64,000 bases of DNA from Alphaproteobacteria bacterium. Lineage in GTDB: Bacteria > Pseudomonadota > Alphaproteobacteria > GCA-016699305. The stretch lies in contig CP064970.1 in assembly GCA_016699305.1 (NCBI GenBank), forward strand, positions 1,674,001 to 1,738,000. The letters run 5' to 3'. How positions within the stretch are numbered: the stretch's first letter is position 1; the number at the start of each line of letters is the position of its first letter. The translations under genes were made by a program, and so were the position numbers. The notes under the pieces were generated by a model. That model worked only from the letters and a program-made list of their open reading frames with translations, was not told the DNA's origin and ran no database searches. Of the stretch, positions 1 to 7,756 are shown piece by piece.

Positions 1-1113
1 ACACGGTTGGAGTCCCTCGCCGCCCGTGGCGTGGTGGTGGTGGATCCGCGCCAAACCTATCTGGATGAGCAGGTCGATTTGGGCCGCATCTGCCCGGGCG
101 CGGTGCTGCATCCGGGGACGCGCTTGTCGGGCGCGCGCATCTTCATCGGTCCAGGAGCCAAAATCGGCACCGAAGGTCCGGCCAGCCTGGTTCAGTCCGT
201 CATCGGGCCGGATGCCGAAATCGCCAGCGGCTATGTGGAAGGCGCGGTTTTGCTGCGCGCAGCTAAGATCGGCGGCAATGGCCATGTGCGGCCCGCTTGT
301 CTGCTGGAGGAAGAGGCCTCGACCGCCCATGCCGTGGGCCTGAAGCACACCATTTTAATGAGCTTTGTCACGCTGGGATCGTTGATCAATCTGTGTGACG
401 CCTTGCTGGCCGGCGGTACGTCGCGCGCGGATCATACGGAAGTCGGCAGCGGCTTTATCCATTTCAATTTCACCCCTTGGGGTAAGCGGGGCGATAAGGC
501 CACGTCGTCTCTGGTGGGCGATGTGGTGCATGGCGTGTTCTTGCGCCAGCCGCGCGTGTTTTTGGGCGGGCTTTCCGGCATGGTCGGGCCGCAAAAGATC
601 GGCTTTGGCGCGTTGACCGTCGCGGGGCAGGTTATTCGCGCCCCCGTGCCCGCTGGGCGCATCCATGGCGATGTGGCCCGGCGCGTCGATACGGCCTTTC
701 GCTCGGATCTGGGCGATTGGCAGGGCCAGGACATCGCCCGATTGAATAAGGACTATATCGGCCAATTGGTTGCGCTGCGCGCCTGGTATGAACAGGTGCG
801 TCTGGCGCGTATTCCCGCAACGCCCGAACACGCGACCGACCGAATCGTGATTCAAGAGGCGATGCGGGTTTTGGACTCGTGCGTGGATGAGCGCGTCAAA
901 CGCCTGAACGCCTTTTTGGAAGAGCGCGGCCTGACGCCATTGACGGTGACCTCGGATGCCCCGCTTTGTCCCTTGGACGTTACCCCCGACGGACGCGATC
1001 ACGTCGATTGGGTGCGCGGCTTGAACGATGCTCAGATTGAAACTGGCATTGCTTGGTTGCAGACGGTGGCCCAAGGCGTCCATTCCGCCGCGTCCCGGAA
1101 TTTTTCGTCATGA
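1..1113 (+). CDS. GlmU-like hexapeptide-repeat (left-handed beta-helix) protein, 5' partial
   Basis: The reading frame is open to the first base of the window, so the true start probably lies upstream; the first possible in-window start is TTG at 7. The first ~220 residues contain irregular hexapeptide turns rich in G, V and I (for example PGAVLHPG and IGPGAKIG), the signature of left-handed beta-helix acyl- or nucleotidyltransferases such as the GlmU C-terminal domain. A region around SSLVGDVVHGVFL and GGLSGMVGPQKIGFG completes the helix. The last ~130 residues are predicted mostly alpha-helical. No nucleotidyltransferase domain is visible in the part present. The stop overlaps the pheA start (ATGA). 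The fold is fairly clear; the substrate is unknown. Confidence 0.7.
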   Translation, partial: TRLESLAARGVVVVDPRQTYLDEQVDLGRICPGAVLHPGTRLSGARIFIGPGAKIGTEGPASLVQSVIGPDAEIASGYVEGAVLLRAAKIGGNGHVRPACLLEEEASTAHAVGLKHTILMSFVTLGSLINLCDALLAGGTSRADHTEVGSGFIHFNFTPWGKRGDKATSSLVGDVVHGVFLRQPRVFLGGLSGMVGPQKIGFGALTVAGQVIRAPVPAGRIHGDVARRVDTAFRSDLGDWQGQDIARLNKDYIGQLVALRAWYEQVRLARIPATPEHATDRIVIQEAMRVLDSCVDERVKRLNAFLEERGLTPLTVTSDAPLCPLDVTPDGRDHVDWVRGLNDAQIETGIAWLQTVAQGVHSAASRNFSS

Positions 1114-1982
1114 ATCTTCTTTCTGGCCCCGTCGCGTATCAAGGGGTGGCCGGGGCCTATTCGGATATCGCGGTCAAGGCGATATTCGGCCCAGACGTTG
1201 CCACCTTGCCCTGCCCGACATTCGAAGCCGCCTTGACCGCCGTGCGCGAGCAGCGGGCTGAAATGGCCGTGATTCCGGTGGAGAACTCGGTGGCCGGACG
1301 GGTGGCCGATGTGCATGACCTGCTGCCGAATTGCGGTTTGTCGATCGTAGCCGAGCATTATCAGCCCATCCACCATCATCTGCTGGCAGTGCCAGGGGCC
1401 AAGCTGGAGCAGATTCAGCGCGTTCAAAGCCATATCCAGGCCCTAACCCAGTGCCGCACCTATCTGCGCCGGCATGGCATGACCCCCGTCGCAGGGGGCG
1501 ATACGGCCAGCGCCGCCCAATATGTGGCCAAGGCCGTTGATCCCTATCTGGGGGCCATCGCCTCGGAAGAGGCAGGGCGGCTATATGGTCTGGAAAGCCT
1601 GGCCCATGACATTGCTGATCGTCCCGACAACACCACCCGCTTTCTGGTGATGGCGCGTGAGACCCCCTGGCCAAAGCCCGGGCAAGGGTTGTATGTCACC
1701 AGTCTGATTTTTCGGGTGCGTAGTGTTCCTGCTTCGTTGTATAAAGCCCTTGGCGGATTTGCGACACATGGGATCAACATCACCCGCTTGGAGAGCTATC
1801 TCGTTGACGGCTGCTTCCTCGCCGCGCAATTCTATGCCGATGTCGAAGGGCACCCGCAGGACCCGGCCATGGTATTGGCCTTGGAAGAGCTGGGATTCTT
1901 CGCTCAGACGGTGCGGGTCTTGGGGGTGTACGCGGCGCATGACGATCGCCGCGCGACCGTCTCGCCTCCGCCGGTTATGTGA
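1110..1982 (+). CDS. pheA: Prephenate dehydratase
   Basis: Converts prephenate to phenylpyruvate in phenylalanine synthesis. The 290-residue length is typical of the stand-alone enzyme, with no chorismate mutase domain. The catalytic PDT domain occupies about residues 1-185 and shows a GVAGAYSD start motif, VIPVENSVAGRV, SHIQALTQC and the NTTRF catalytic motif near residue 174. A C-terminal ACT domain (about 195-275), which in this family senses phenylalanine, contains GINITRLESYLV. The start at 1110 was chosen because it overlaps the upstream stop as ATGA and gives the normal N-terminus; the reading frame extends further upstream only into the preceding gene. Translational coupling to the hexapeptide protein is likely. 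Confidence 0.95.
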   Translation: MNLLSGPVAYQGVAGAYSDIAVKAIFGPDVATLPCPTFEAALTAVREQRAEMAVIPVENSVAGRVADVHDLLPNCGLSIVAEHYQPIHHHLLAVPGAKLEQIQRVQSHIQALTQCRTYLRRHGMTPVAGGDTASAAQYVAKAVDPYLGAIASEEAGRLYGLESLAHDIADRPDNTTRFLVMARETPWPKPGQGLYVTSLIFRVRSVPASLYKALGGFATHGINITRLESYLVDGCFLAAQFYADVEGHPQDPAMVLALEELGFFAQTVRVLGVYAAHDDRRATVSPPPVM

Positions 1983-2005
1983 CGTTTCAAGGGATTTATT
2001 GATTG

Positions 2006-2869
2006 ATGACCACCTTGCCAGCCACGCCCACAGACGCTCCCGCCGAGCCGGAGATCAGCTATCGCGCCAGCGGGGGTAAGCCATCCTTGCGCAAGGCGCG
2101 CGTGGATTTGGTAGAAGGCATGCGCCGTTGGCCGTTATGGATGCATCTGGCTTGGCAAGATATCCGTTTGCGCTATCGCGGTTCGATCTTGGGGCCGTTT
2201 TGGATCACGCTGAGCATGGGCATCATGATCGGTGCCATGGGCCTGATGTATAGTCAGTTGTTTAAGATGGAAACCAAGTCCTATATGCCGTTTCTGGCCA
2301 CCGGGCTGTTGATGTGGACCTTTCTGGCCAGCCTGATCAACGAGGGCTGCGTGGCCTTTACCAATGCCGAAGGGTTCATCAAGCAGGTCCGTCTGCCGTT
2401 TTCCTTGCATGTCTATCGCGTGCTGGGGCGCAATTTGATCGTCCTGGCGCATAACGCGGTGATCTATGTGCTGGTGGCTTTGTTCTATGACATCACGCCC
2501 AGTTACACCCTGTTGTTCCTGCCTTTGTCCCTGATGATCATTTTGCTGAACGCGGCCTGGGTGATCTTTCTGCTGGGCATGTTTTGTGCGCGGTTTCGCG
2601 ATATCGGGCCGATCGTAAGCAGTCTGGTGCAGGTGATCTTCTTCCTGACCCCGGTGATCTGGATGCCGGGCCAGTTGCGCGGGCACCAGGCCTGGGTGGC
2701 CGATCTGAACCCCTTTTATCATTTCATTGAATTGGTGCGTGCGCCGCTGCTGGATCAGCCGCTGCCGCCCATGGCGTTGCCGATGATTGCCGCAATCACG
2801 GTGGTCGGATGGGCGATCACGATTGTCGTGCTGCGACGCTGGCGTTCGCGCCTGGCCTATTGGGTCTGA
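2006..2869 (+). CDS. ABC-2 type polysaccharide export permease (Wzm/KpsM-like)
   Basis: Inner-membrane permease of 287 residues for an ABC polysaccharide exporter. A cytoplasmic N-terminus precedes the conserved LAWQDIRLRYRGSILGPFW segment, which is characteristic of Wzm/RfbA/KpsM permeases at the membrane entry. About six hydrophobic segments follow, with the typical C-terminal NPFYHFIELVRAPLL motif before the last membrane spans. The ATG at 2006 is preferred over an in-frame TTG three bases earlier. The ATPase gene follows after 16 bases, so the two form a transporter. The exported glycan cannot be read from the sequence. Confidence 0.92.
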   Translation: MTTLPATPTDAPAEPEISYRASGGKPSLRKARVDLVEGMRRWPLWMHLAWQDIRLRYRGSILGPFWITLSMGIMIGAMGLMYSQLFKMETKSYMPFLATGLLMWTFLASLINEGCVAFTNAEGFIKQVRLPFSLHVYRVLGRNLIVLAHNAVIYVLVALFYDITPSYTLLFLPLSLMIILLNAAWVIFLLGMFCARFRDIGPIVSSLVQVIFFLTPVIWMPGQLRGHQAWVADLNPFYHFIELVRAPLLDQPLPPMALPMIAAITVVGWAITIVVLRRWRSRLAYWV

Positions 2870-2885
2870 CGGGGAGAGACGGACG

Positions 2886-3659
2886 ATGAGCGCTTCTACC
2901 CTAGTCAGTTTGCATAATCTGTCGATCCAGTTTCCGCTGTACAGCAAAAGCACGCGGTCGCTGAAAAAGACGCTGCTGAGCGGCCTGACGGGAGGTCGCA
3001 TCCGCGAAGGCGACCACAATCGCATCGTGGTCGAGGCCCTCAGCGACATTACCTTTGACCTGAAGGAAGGCGACCGTCTGGGCTTGGTCGGCCATAACGG
3101 CGCGGGCAAGACGACCTTGCTGCGGGTGCTGAGCGGCGTTTACGAGCCCACGCGCGGCACCATCGCCATGCGCGGTCGCGTCGCGCCCTTGTTCGAGATC
3201 GGCTTGGGGCTGGAGGGTGACGCGACGGGGTTCGAGAATATCCGCCTGCGCGGCATGCTCTATGGCATGTCCCCGGGCGAGATGGACGCGCTTGCCCCCA
3301 GTATCGCCGAATTCAGCGGCTTGGGGCAGTATATGTCCATGCCGCTGCGCACCTATTCGACCGGCATGACCTTGCGCTTGGCCTTTTCCATCGCCACCTG
3401 CATGGATCCTGAAATTCTGTTGCTGGACGAATGGATCGCCACGGGTGACGCCGATTTCCTTAAACGCGCGCAACAGCGCATGGAGGAGATCGTGGGCCGC
3501 TCGAAGGTTCTGGTGTTGGCCTCGCATGATATGAAACTCATTCAACGCACCTGCAACAAGGTGTTGTGTCTGGATCATGGACGTGTCACGGCGTTCGGGC
3601 CGCCCAGCATCGTCTTGCCGTCTTTGGAAGAATCCCGTTCGGTAAGCGAGGGCATATGA
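2886..3659 (+). CDS. ABC polysaccharide exporter ATPase (Wzt/KpsT-like)
   Basis: ATPase partner of the upstream permease, 257 residues. Walker A is GHNGAGKT near residue 69, the signature-region sequence is YSTGMTLRLAFS near 156, Walker B is ILLLDEW near 177, and the switch histidine lies in ASHDM. The sequence MRGRVAPLFEIGLGLEGDATG is typical of the polysaccharide/teichoic-acid export subfamily. There is no C-terminal carbohydrate-binding extension of the kind found in O9a-type Wzt, so it looks like the short KpsT or O2a-type form. The start at 2886 follows GGGGAGAGACGGACG. Its stop overlaps the glycosyltransferase start as ATGA. Confidence 0.93.
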   Translation: MSASTLVSLHNLSIQFPLYSKSTRSLKKTLLSGLTGGRIREGDHNRIVVEALSDITFDLKEGDRLGLVGHNGAGKTTLLRVLSGVYEPTRGTIAMRGRVAPLFEIGLGLEGDATGFENIRLRGMLYGMSPGEMDALAPSIAEFSGLGQYMSMPLRTYSTGMTLRLAFSIATCMDPEILLLDEWIATGDADFLKRAQQRMEEIVGRSKVLVLASHDMKLIQRTCNKVLCLDHGRVTAFGPPSIVLPSLEESRSVSEGI

Positions 3660-5134
3660 CCGCGTTTCGTATCTGGTGCGACATCAGCGAATTGGTGTTT
3701 TTCTTCAGCCGCGCCACGCGCCCGACGGGCGTGCATCGCTTTGCCTTGTCGTTACTGCATGAATTACGGGCCTTGCCGCCGGAATTGCGCGATCGTGTGA
3801 GCTTATTGCTGATCCGTCCCATGGATGGCGCGTTGCAAGAGGTGGATTGGGCGTTTTTGGACTTGATGAATGTTCGCATGCGTGAGGGCGGCGGCTCTGC
3901 ACGAGGTATGACAATTCGCTCGAGCGATTCTGGTGGCAGCTTGGCACCTCCTTGCCACCGCAGTCGCAGCGTTTGGCATGATGTGCAGCGTACCGTCTAT
4001 TCCCTTATTCCCGCCGCTTTGCGTCCAGCCTCGCGTGGGCTTGTTGTTGCTCTGGTTATGTTCGCGCGGGCGTTTTCGTCATGGGCGGCGCAACAAATTA
4101 GATATATGCGAACCAAGATCAAAAATCCTGGGCAGGTCGGGGGGAGCGCTGTATCTACGGATCAATCAACGGACAAGGGCTTTGCCCAGCGCGTGCGCGA
4201 CATGTCGCGCATCGCCGCGCCTGATTCGGGTGATTGGATTTTGGATTTTGGCGCGACGTGGAATGTGCCAAGGCACGACGATATCTTAGCCCAGGCGCGG
4301 CAAAAACGCGGATTACGCATTGCTTGCATCATTTATGACCTTATCCCCATTGAACATCCGGATTTGGTCAGCCTGATGTTTCATCAATGGTTCGAGGATT
4401 GGCTGTATGGTCATGCGCAGCTGGTCGATCATATGCTGCCCATCTCGCAGCACACGGAAAAAGCGGCCTTGGCCTATCGTCAGGCAAGAGGTCTGCCACA
4501 GATTCCAAGCACCGTGATCTGCGGGGGCAGCGACTTTCTGCCCGCGCAAGATGCGCCAATGCCTGAGATATTGGCTGAAAAGCTCGTTGGTCCTTATGTC
4601 ATCTCCGTGGGAACGATCGAGGCGCGGAAAAACCAAATCATGTTGTTCGAGGTCTGGAAACGCCTGGTGGCACGTCATGGCGACCGCGCGCCGCAATTGG
4701 TGCTGGTGGGTGCGCGCGGCTGGGGGGTGGACGATATGTTCGCCCGGCTAGAATCCTGCAATTGGCTGGGTGGTAAGGTCGTTTGGGCGCAGGGCGCGGA
4801 CGATCTGACGCTTGCGGCGCTGTATCGCGGCTGTCTGTTTTCCATGTTCCCCAGCCAAGCCGAAGGTTGGGGCCTGCCGGTGGTCGAGGCTCTGGCCATG
4901 GGCAAGCTATGCCTGGCCTCCACCTCTACTTCGATCCCCGAGGCAGGCGGCGCGTTCGCCGATTACTTCGATCCCGACAGCGTGACCGAGGCTCTGGCCC
5001 TGGTCGAGCGCTATGCCTTTGACGACCAGGCGCGGCATCAGCGCGAGAACGAGATATCCAAAGGCTTCGAGCCCCGTTTGTGGAGCGCGGCGGCCCATGA
5101 CTTGATGAAGGCTTTGGGCGTTCAGGCTTCTTAA
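3656..5134 (+). CDS. Glycosyltransferase, GT4-like (group 1)
   Basis: Predicted cytoplasmic glycosyltransferase of 492 residues, coupled by ATGA overlap to the export ATPase, so it probably builds or caps the exported glycan. The C-terminal half has the GT-B features of family 4: VISVGTIEARKNQ (sugar-nucleotide domain entry) and GWGLPVVEAL, which supplies the acidic EX7E region. The N-terminal half is longer than usual. Around residues 75-185 it carries a poorly conserved stretch with a hydrophobic piece (AALRPASRGLVVALVMFA) that could be a membrane-associated helix. The start at 3656 was chosen for the overlap; earlier in-frame starts lie inside the ATPase gene. Donor and acceptor are unknown. 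Confidence 0.88.
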   Translation: MTAFRIWCDISELVFFFSRATRPTGVHRFALSLLHELRALPPELRDRVSLLLIRPMDGALQEVDWAFLDLMNVRMREGGGSARGMTIRSSDSGGSLAPPCHRSRSVWHDVQRTVYSLIPAALRPASRGLVVALVMFARAFSSWAAQQIRYMRTKIKNPGQVGGSAVSTDQSTDKGFAQRVRDMSRIAAPDSGDWILDFGATWNVPRHDDILAQARQKRGLRIACIIYDLIPIEHPDLVSLMFHQWFEDWLYGHAQLVDHMLPISQHTEKAALAYRQARGLPQIPSTVICGGSDFLPAQDAPMPEILAEKLVGPYVISVGTIEARKNQIMLFEVWKRLVARHGDRAPQLVLVGARGWGVDDMFARLESCNWLGGKVVWAQGADDLTLAALYRGCLFSMFPSQAEGWGLPVVEALAMGKLCLASTSTSIPEAGGAFADYFDPDSVTEALALVERYAFDDQARHQRENEISKGFEPRLWSAAAHDLMKALGVQAS

Positions 5135-5142
5135 CGGGTTCT

Positions 5143-5206
5143 AGCCGCTGTGATTTAGAGAAGAGTTTGCCATTCAGCACAAGCGTGAAGGGCAGGTGCT
5201 GGATGC
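5143..5206 (+). repeat. Short dispersed 3' intergenic repeat, copy A
   Basis: The core at 5175-5194 matches 29124-29143 at 19 of 20 bases (CAGMACAAGCGTGAAGGGCA). The surrounding ~60 bases are also visibly related (TTTAGA-AAG, then GGAT-GCC). The first 13 bases (AGCCGCTGTGATT) recur exactly at 61513-61525. Each copy lies shortly downstream of a plus-strand gene. Function unknown. Confidence 0.55.
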
Positions 5207-5324
5207 CTCGCGAGCATGACTCGTGGTGGGGTTAGGATTAAAAAGAATCGCGTGTCTTGTGGAAACTCTGTTCTTTCATCCTTGCTGAATTTACGCGCTG
5301 ACGTTTTTCTCCCTCACGGAAGTC

Positions 5325-5344
5325 ACCCTCGTGAAAACGAGGGT
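5325..5344. repeat. REP-like palindrome
   Basis: A perfect 7-base inverted repeat, ACCCTCG and CGAGGGT, flanks a TGAAAA loop, with GTC before it and CCATCACC after it. The layout resembles the dispersed palindromes of the GTCATCCTCGCGAAAGCGAG type that are common in alphaproteobacterial intergenic DNA. Only one copy was noticed in this window, and no T run follows it, so it is not a standard terminator. Confidence 0.45.
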
Positions 5345-5431
5345 CCATCACCTGTCCTTGCCGATAGCGCTTTGGTTCAGACTATCCCTACCCTTGCCAC
5401 CATCGGGAATCCCAAGCGCTGATGACAGCGC

Positions 5432-6037
5432 CTAGGCGGCTTCTTCCAGTAATCTATGCGCGTGTCCGGTATGGCGTGGGGTCTCGGCCTCTTGTGCAAG
5501 CTCTTCATTCATCAAAATATCATTTAAAAGACTGTGTATCCGTGCATGGTGGGGCGATAGATGCAAAGCGTATCCGAGGATGTCTTTGGCCTGTGCGTAT
5601 CTTTCCATGCCGATCAGGGCTTCGGCCAAGCCTTGCAGGGCCGTTAGACTGTCGGGCCTTAGGCTCAGCGAGCGGGTGAACATCTCGGCGGCTTTGGCGT
5701 GGCGGCCTTGATGCAATAGGACGCTGCCCATGCCGTTCATGACGCAGGCATGGCGTGCGCCCAGGGCCATGGCCCGGGCAAAAGCCTGTCCGGCCTCTCT
5801 ATGACGTTTCAAATGCAGCAGCATAATTCCGTGATCGGCGTGGTAATCGCCCTGCTCGGGGTCAAGGTTTAGGGCATGGGACAGCATCATTTCCGCCACT
5901 TCCAAATGCCCCTCATGTCCCAAACGATTGGCTAATCGGTGACAAATCGCGGCATTGTTAAGGACCGAGCCGTGGGAGTAATGAGATTTTTCGATGTGAT
6001 GTAGGGATTCAATAAGGGCCGTGGGTTGCGTCATCAT
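5432..6037 (-). CDS. TPR-repeat protein
   Basis: Protein of 201 residues with about four tandem tetratricopeptide repeats between residues 35 and 175. Recognisable units are HLEVAEMMLSHALNLDPEQG, HREAGQAFARAMALG, HAKAAEMFTRSLSLRPDS and YAQAKDILGYALHLSPHH, each with the usual small and large residue pattern. There is no signal peptide or membrane segment. TPR proteins act as protein-binding scaffolds; no partner is indicated by the neighbours. Two adjacent ATG codons (6037 and 6034) can start it, and GGAG lies 11-14 bases upstream. It is transcribed toward the glycosyltransferase gene but separated from it by ~300 bases. Confidence 0.8.
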   Translation of the reverse strand: MMTQPTALIESLHHIEKSHYSHGSVLNNAAICHRLANRLGHEGHLEVAEMMLSHALNLDPEQGDYHADHGIMLLHLKRHREAGQAFARAMALGARHACVMNGMGSVLLHQGRHAKAAEMFTRSLSLRPDSLTALQGLAEALIGMERYAQAKDILGYALHLSPHHARIHSLLNDILMNEELAQEAETPRHTGHAHRLLEEAA

Positions 6038-6143
6038 GGCGAAGACATCTCCATTTCAGTTACGTTATATACCGCACTGCAACAATATCATGGGGTGACC
6101 ATAATGGATTGGTTTCATGATGAAAGTGATTAAGGTTAATGGA

Positions 6144-6848
6144 TTATTTTCTTTTATACAGCCAATAACTAGGCGCACGTCCTGCCGCTAATGCTTTGGA
6201 TTCATAGCGTGTTGTTGGCCAGTCCGATGTCGGATGTTGGTTAAAACGGCCCGGGCCAATCGGTGTTAGATCGGCATGGCAACGCAGTTGTGCATCCATC
6301 CAAGGGACCAATATGGGTTCGTCGCTGGCGGCGCGCAATTCACCGCCCGGACGCAGCAAGCGGACCAGTTGATCGAGATTCTCTCCACCCAAGAATCGCC
6401 GTTCGACATGCCGTGTCTTGGGCCAAGGGTCTGGGAACATGACGAAACAGCGTCCCAAACAACCATCGGGCAGATGGGGCAATAGGGGACGAACATCGTT
6501 GGGCAGGATGCGGATATGGGGCAGGTCTTGCCGGTCGATCTTGTCCAACAGGCTGGCCACGCCGTTTTGAAACGGCTCGGCCCCGATGATGCCGATATCA
6601 GGATAAGCCGCAGCTTGGGCTGCCAGATGCTCGCCGCCGCCAAATCCGACCTCCAACCACACATCTCGCACAGCGCCCGGTGGCCCGAATAAAAGGCGCG
6701 GATCGGGAATGTCCTGGAAGGGCGGCCCCGGCAAGACAAGGCGCGGCAATAAGCCATCCAATAATTCCTGCCGCCGTGGCCGTATGGGTCGCCCTTTGCG
6801 GCGACCAAAGAACTTGATCGGCTCGATATGTGTGTCTTCCATCGTCAT
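6144..6848 (-). CDS. trmB: tRNA (guanine-N7-)-methyltransferase
   Basis: Forms m7G46 in tRNA variable loops using S-adenosylmethionine. Visible family marks are the N-terminal FGRRKGRPIRPRRQ, the SAM-binding LEVGFGGGEHL, the catalytic FPDPWPKTRHVERRF, and the C-terminal TRYESKALAAGRAPSYWLY. The length, 234 residues from 6848, fits the family. The frame extends to an ATG at 6896 that has an AAGAGA-like ribosome site close to it, so a 16-residue N-terminal extension is possible; ATG at 6842 is a further choice. In many alphaproteobacteria trmB sits near metK or rimP; none is seen here. Confidence 0.94.
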   Translation of the reverse strand: MTMEDTHIEPIKFFGRRKGRPIRPRRQELLDGLLPRLVLPGPPFQDIPDPRLLFGPPGAVRDVWLEVGFGGGEHLAAQAAAYPDIGIIGAEPFQNGVASLLDKIDRQDLPHIRILPNDVRPLLPHLPDGCLGRCFVMFPDPWPKTRHVERRFLGGENLDQLVRLLRPGGELRAASDEPILVPWMDAQLRCHADLTPIGPGRFNQHPTSDWPTTRYESKALAAGRAPSYWLYKRK

Positions 6849-6966
6849 GCCGCCAACCATCGTGCATGACGGGGGTGCGATGCAAGCCCAACGCATGTAT
6901 CTCTTTGAGACAAGATGATGTTATGATTTAGAAACAAAATAGCAGTCAGAAAGAAGATGTGATGTA

Positions 6967-7704
6967 GTGGGAGATCGTAACAACTCATTCTTTGATATCG
7001 ATAAAATTGAACAGAATTATCGGCTTGTGATGGAGAATTTCGAGAGGATCAACCGTCAAACCAATTGCAGCAGAGACGTCTTTGGCGAAGAGATCGCGGG
7101 CAATCTGCTATGCGGCTATGACTGGATCAACAGGCGTTTGGCGAAGAATCGCCATGAGTTCCTATCCCTCGATGAATTGTTAGAGATCAATATGATCGTG
7201 CATCTGGGGAACGCCCCATCCAAGCGTGCGGAATATGGCGCCTTTGTGAATGAGACGGGAGACAAGCTTTGTAAATACGCGCCTTCCCTTTTGAAATGGT
7301 ACAGACGACACGAAAAAAAGGCCGAGGATCCCTATAAGATCGCCGCAGGTCTTTATGTGCGCGTGCTGGCCAGGCCGCAGCTGTATCTGGATGGCAACCA
7401 CCGTACAGGCTCATTGATTGCGAATTGCTATTTGCTGATGAAAGGCGAAAATCCGTTCATTATGACTCCTCACAATGCGGTGGAGTTCCTTGATCTGGCA
7501 TCGGATATCAAGTTCAAGAAAGACGATATCGGTTCGAAGTTTAAACGCGCCGTTGGTTGGCGTGATGAATTGGCAAGGATGCGGGCGTTTCTTAAGATCA
7601 ATGCCTTGCCCTATACCACCTCAACCCCTTCGGTTGGGCCGCCGCGCCGGCCCAGTCGTCCGTGTTCCGTGGTTGCTGATCTTAGAGCTGGCATGGGCGA
7701 CTGA
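6967..7704 (+). CDS. Fic/Doc-like protein with altered catalytic motif
   Basis: Protein of 245 residues starting at GTG; an AGAAG ribosome site lies 10 bases upstream and an in-frame stop lies at 6940. Residues 138-149 read QLYLDGNHRTGS, which aligns with the Fic consensus HxFx(D/E)GNxRxxR. The loop D-G-N-x-R is kept, but the catalytic His is Gln138 and the last Arg is Ser. The helical surroundings (EINMIVHL before the motif, NCYLLMKGENPFIM after it) also suit a Fic fold. Active Fic proteins transfer AMP or other groups from nucleotides; without the His this one is probably inactive or uses other chemistry. Upstream DNA is AT-rich and there is no visible antitoxin, which hints at acquisition. 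Confidence 0.6.
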   Translation: MGDRNNSFFDIDKIEQNYRLVMENFERINRQTNCSRDVFGEEIAGNLLCGYDWINRRLAKNRHEFLSLDELLEINMIVHLGNAPSKRAEYGAFVNETGDKLCKYAPSLLKWYRRHEKKAEDPYKIAAGLYVRVLARPQLYLDGNHRTGSLIANCYLLMKGENPFIMTPHNAVEFLDLASDIKFKKDDIGSKFKRAVGWRDELARMRAFLKINALPYTTSTPSVGPPRRPSRPCSVVADLRAGMGD

Positions 7705-7756
7705 CTCGCGGCTAAGCTGACCGAACGGCTTTTCCCAGCGGGGAGTATCAAGCGAT

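Larger units (their letters stand above)
5135..5431. other. Intergenic region with two repeat-like sequences, no credible gene
   Basis: This gap lies between a plus-strand glycosyltransferase and a convergent TPR gene. It holds a short dispersed repeat copy at about 5143-5206 and a REP-like palindrome at 5325-5344, both listed separately. A 68-codon open frame at 5216-5422 has no visible ribosome binding site and low-complexity composition, so I did not call it. No T-tailed terminator was seen. Confidence 0.6.

Noticed and set aside
2135..3109. Long minus-strand open frame (324 codons) opposite the ABC permease and ATPase
   Set aside because: Its translation is His/Gln/Arg-rich without any domain, as expected for the antisense of GC-rich genes, and the plus-strand products are clear transporter proteins.
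2006..5134. A full capsule or O-antigen cluster
   Set aside because: Only a permease, an ATPase and one glycosyltransferase are present; no polymer synthesis set or sugar-nucleotide genes flank them.
5216..5422. 68-codon plus-strand frame in the 5135-5431 gap
   Set aside because: No ribosome site, overlaps the palindrome repeat, composition not protein-like.
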